This document shows, piece after piece, positions 15,107-15,502 of a stretch of DNA of 15,502 bases; the first letter of the stretch is position 1, and every line of letters starts with the position of its first letter. The notes under the pieces are model-generated. The model ran no database searches. It saw only the letters and a program-made list of their open reading frames with translations, and was not told where the DNA came from. A program made the translations under genes and the position numbers. The stretch is from NCBI GenBank assembly GCA_964358645.1, contig CAYHPW010000056.1:1-15502 (forward strand). The letters run 5' to 3'. This DNA comes from JBBTDV01 sp038042605. Lineage in GTDB: Bacteria > Bdellovibrionota > UBA1018.

Positions 15107-15502
15107 TCAGTCAATTACATAGCCGGTTCCGGAAACAGTCCTTATAAAATCACCTTTGTTCTTACCTTTCAGCTTCCGTCTGAGGATCGTAACATGCGTC
15201 TCAACTGTATTGGTAAATAAATCGGCATTCATATCCCAAACATGTTCCAGGATCGTTTGTCGTGTGAGCACCCGTCCTCGATTGCGTAGTAGGAATTCCA
15301 AAAGGAAAAACTCTTTCGGTGCCAAGTGAACCTTTTTGCCAGCCTGGTGAACAGATCGCTTGGGCAAATTAAATTCTATGTCGCCCACACGCAGAATTTC
15401 ATCTTCCACTTTTTGGGGCCGACGTATTAACGCCTTCACCCTTGCGGCTAATTCCGCATACGAGTATGGCTTCGTAATATAATCATCGGCTCCGATACTT
15501 AG
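15107..15502 (-). CDS. OmpR/PhoB-family response regulator (partial, cut by window edge)
   Basis: The frame is open to the window edge; the GTG at 15439 is internal. The first visible residues, LSIGADDYITKPYSYAEL, are the end of a receiver domain: KP is the conserved Lys-Pro after beta-5, and ADDY precedes it. The phosphorylated Asp lies outside the window. The C-terminal winged helix has the PhoB-type pattern LAPKEFFLLEFLLRNRGRVLTR, then ETHVTILRRKLKG and the beta hairpin GTGYVID. It binds DNA as a phosphorylated dimer, commonly on direct repeats. It precedes the small ORF and the kinase on the same strand, so it is the likely cognate regulator. Bacillus ComA is of the NarL type, so this is not a ComA orthologue. 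It ends in TGA. Confidence 0.93.
   Translation of the reverse strand, partial: LSIGADDYITKPYSYAELAARVKALIRRPQKVEDEILRVGDIEFNLPKRSVHQAGKKVHLAPKEFFLLEFLLRNRGRVLTRQTILEHVWDMNADLFTNTVETHVTILRRKLKGKNKGDFIRTVSGTGYVID

Noticed and set aside
12078..15502. True orthologue of the Bacillus comQXPA operon
   Set aside because: The regulator is PhoB-type rather than NarL-type, the kinase has a HisKA rather than HisKA_3 domain, the synthase has an extra N-terminal domain, and gene order differs. Only a remote or convergent counterpart is proposed.

Overview
The window is bacterial and densely packed. Every supported gene lies on the minus strand, so transcription runs from high to low coordinates. TGA is used as a terminal stop (hsdM, hsdR and the response regulator) and is not seen as a sense codon inside any confident gene, which argues against the recoded candidate phyla (TGA = Gly). 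The unusual mix of genes, the scarcity of clear Shine-Dalgarno sequences (hsdS is the only gene with an obvious one) and the style of the histidine kinase make a Patescibacteria/CPR (Parcubacteria-like) source my best guess. This is an inference from gene content; no ribosomal marker is present.

Right block (about 12,040-15,502): the C-terminal part of an OmpR/PhoB-type response regulator runs off the window edge. It is followed by an extended -10 promoter, an unannotated 37-codon ORF (14899-15012), a histidine kinase with six membrane segments, and a two-domain protein whose C-terminal half carries two DDxxD motifs of a class I isoprenoid synthase. The kinase and synthase genes overlap by 11 nt, and a hairpin terminator follows the synthase. 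The short ORF encodes a basic, hydrophobic peptide with a single Trp four residues from its end. Peptide + isoprenyl synthase + polytopic kinase + response regulator are the same four parts as Bacillus ComQXPA, where ComQ prenylates a Trp near the C-terminus of the ComX pheromone. The kinase, regulator and synthase families differ in detail from ComP, ComA and ComQ, so this would be a remote or convergent counterpart. This is the best candidate for an undescribed system here.

Middle and left block (240-11,950): a seven-gene defence operon starts at a good sigma70-type promoter (11922-11950) embedded in 10-bp tandem repeats. The order is Fic-family AMP transferase with a C-terminal winged helix, a PD-(D/E)XK/DUF5655 protein, HsdM, HsdS, HsdR, a PHP + SMC-like ATPase of the TrlF type, and a Cas4/RecB-like Fe-S nuclease. 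Gene junctions range from an 11-nt overlap to an 11-nt gap, so co-transcription is likely. HsdS carries two repeat tracts between its two target-recognition domains. One is a (GA)12.5 dinucleotide tract whose gain or loss of one unit produces a premature TAA. The other is a 4 x 12-bp tract encoding ELEA repeats, of the kind that sets recognition-site spacing. The type I system therefore looks phase variable and spacer tunable.

Left end (1-239): no confident gene. It contains a perfect 10-bp inverted repeat, an imperfect repeat of about 22 bp, and a plus-strand frame that may be a decayed gene end.
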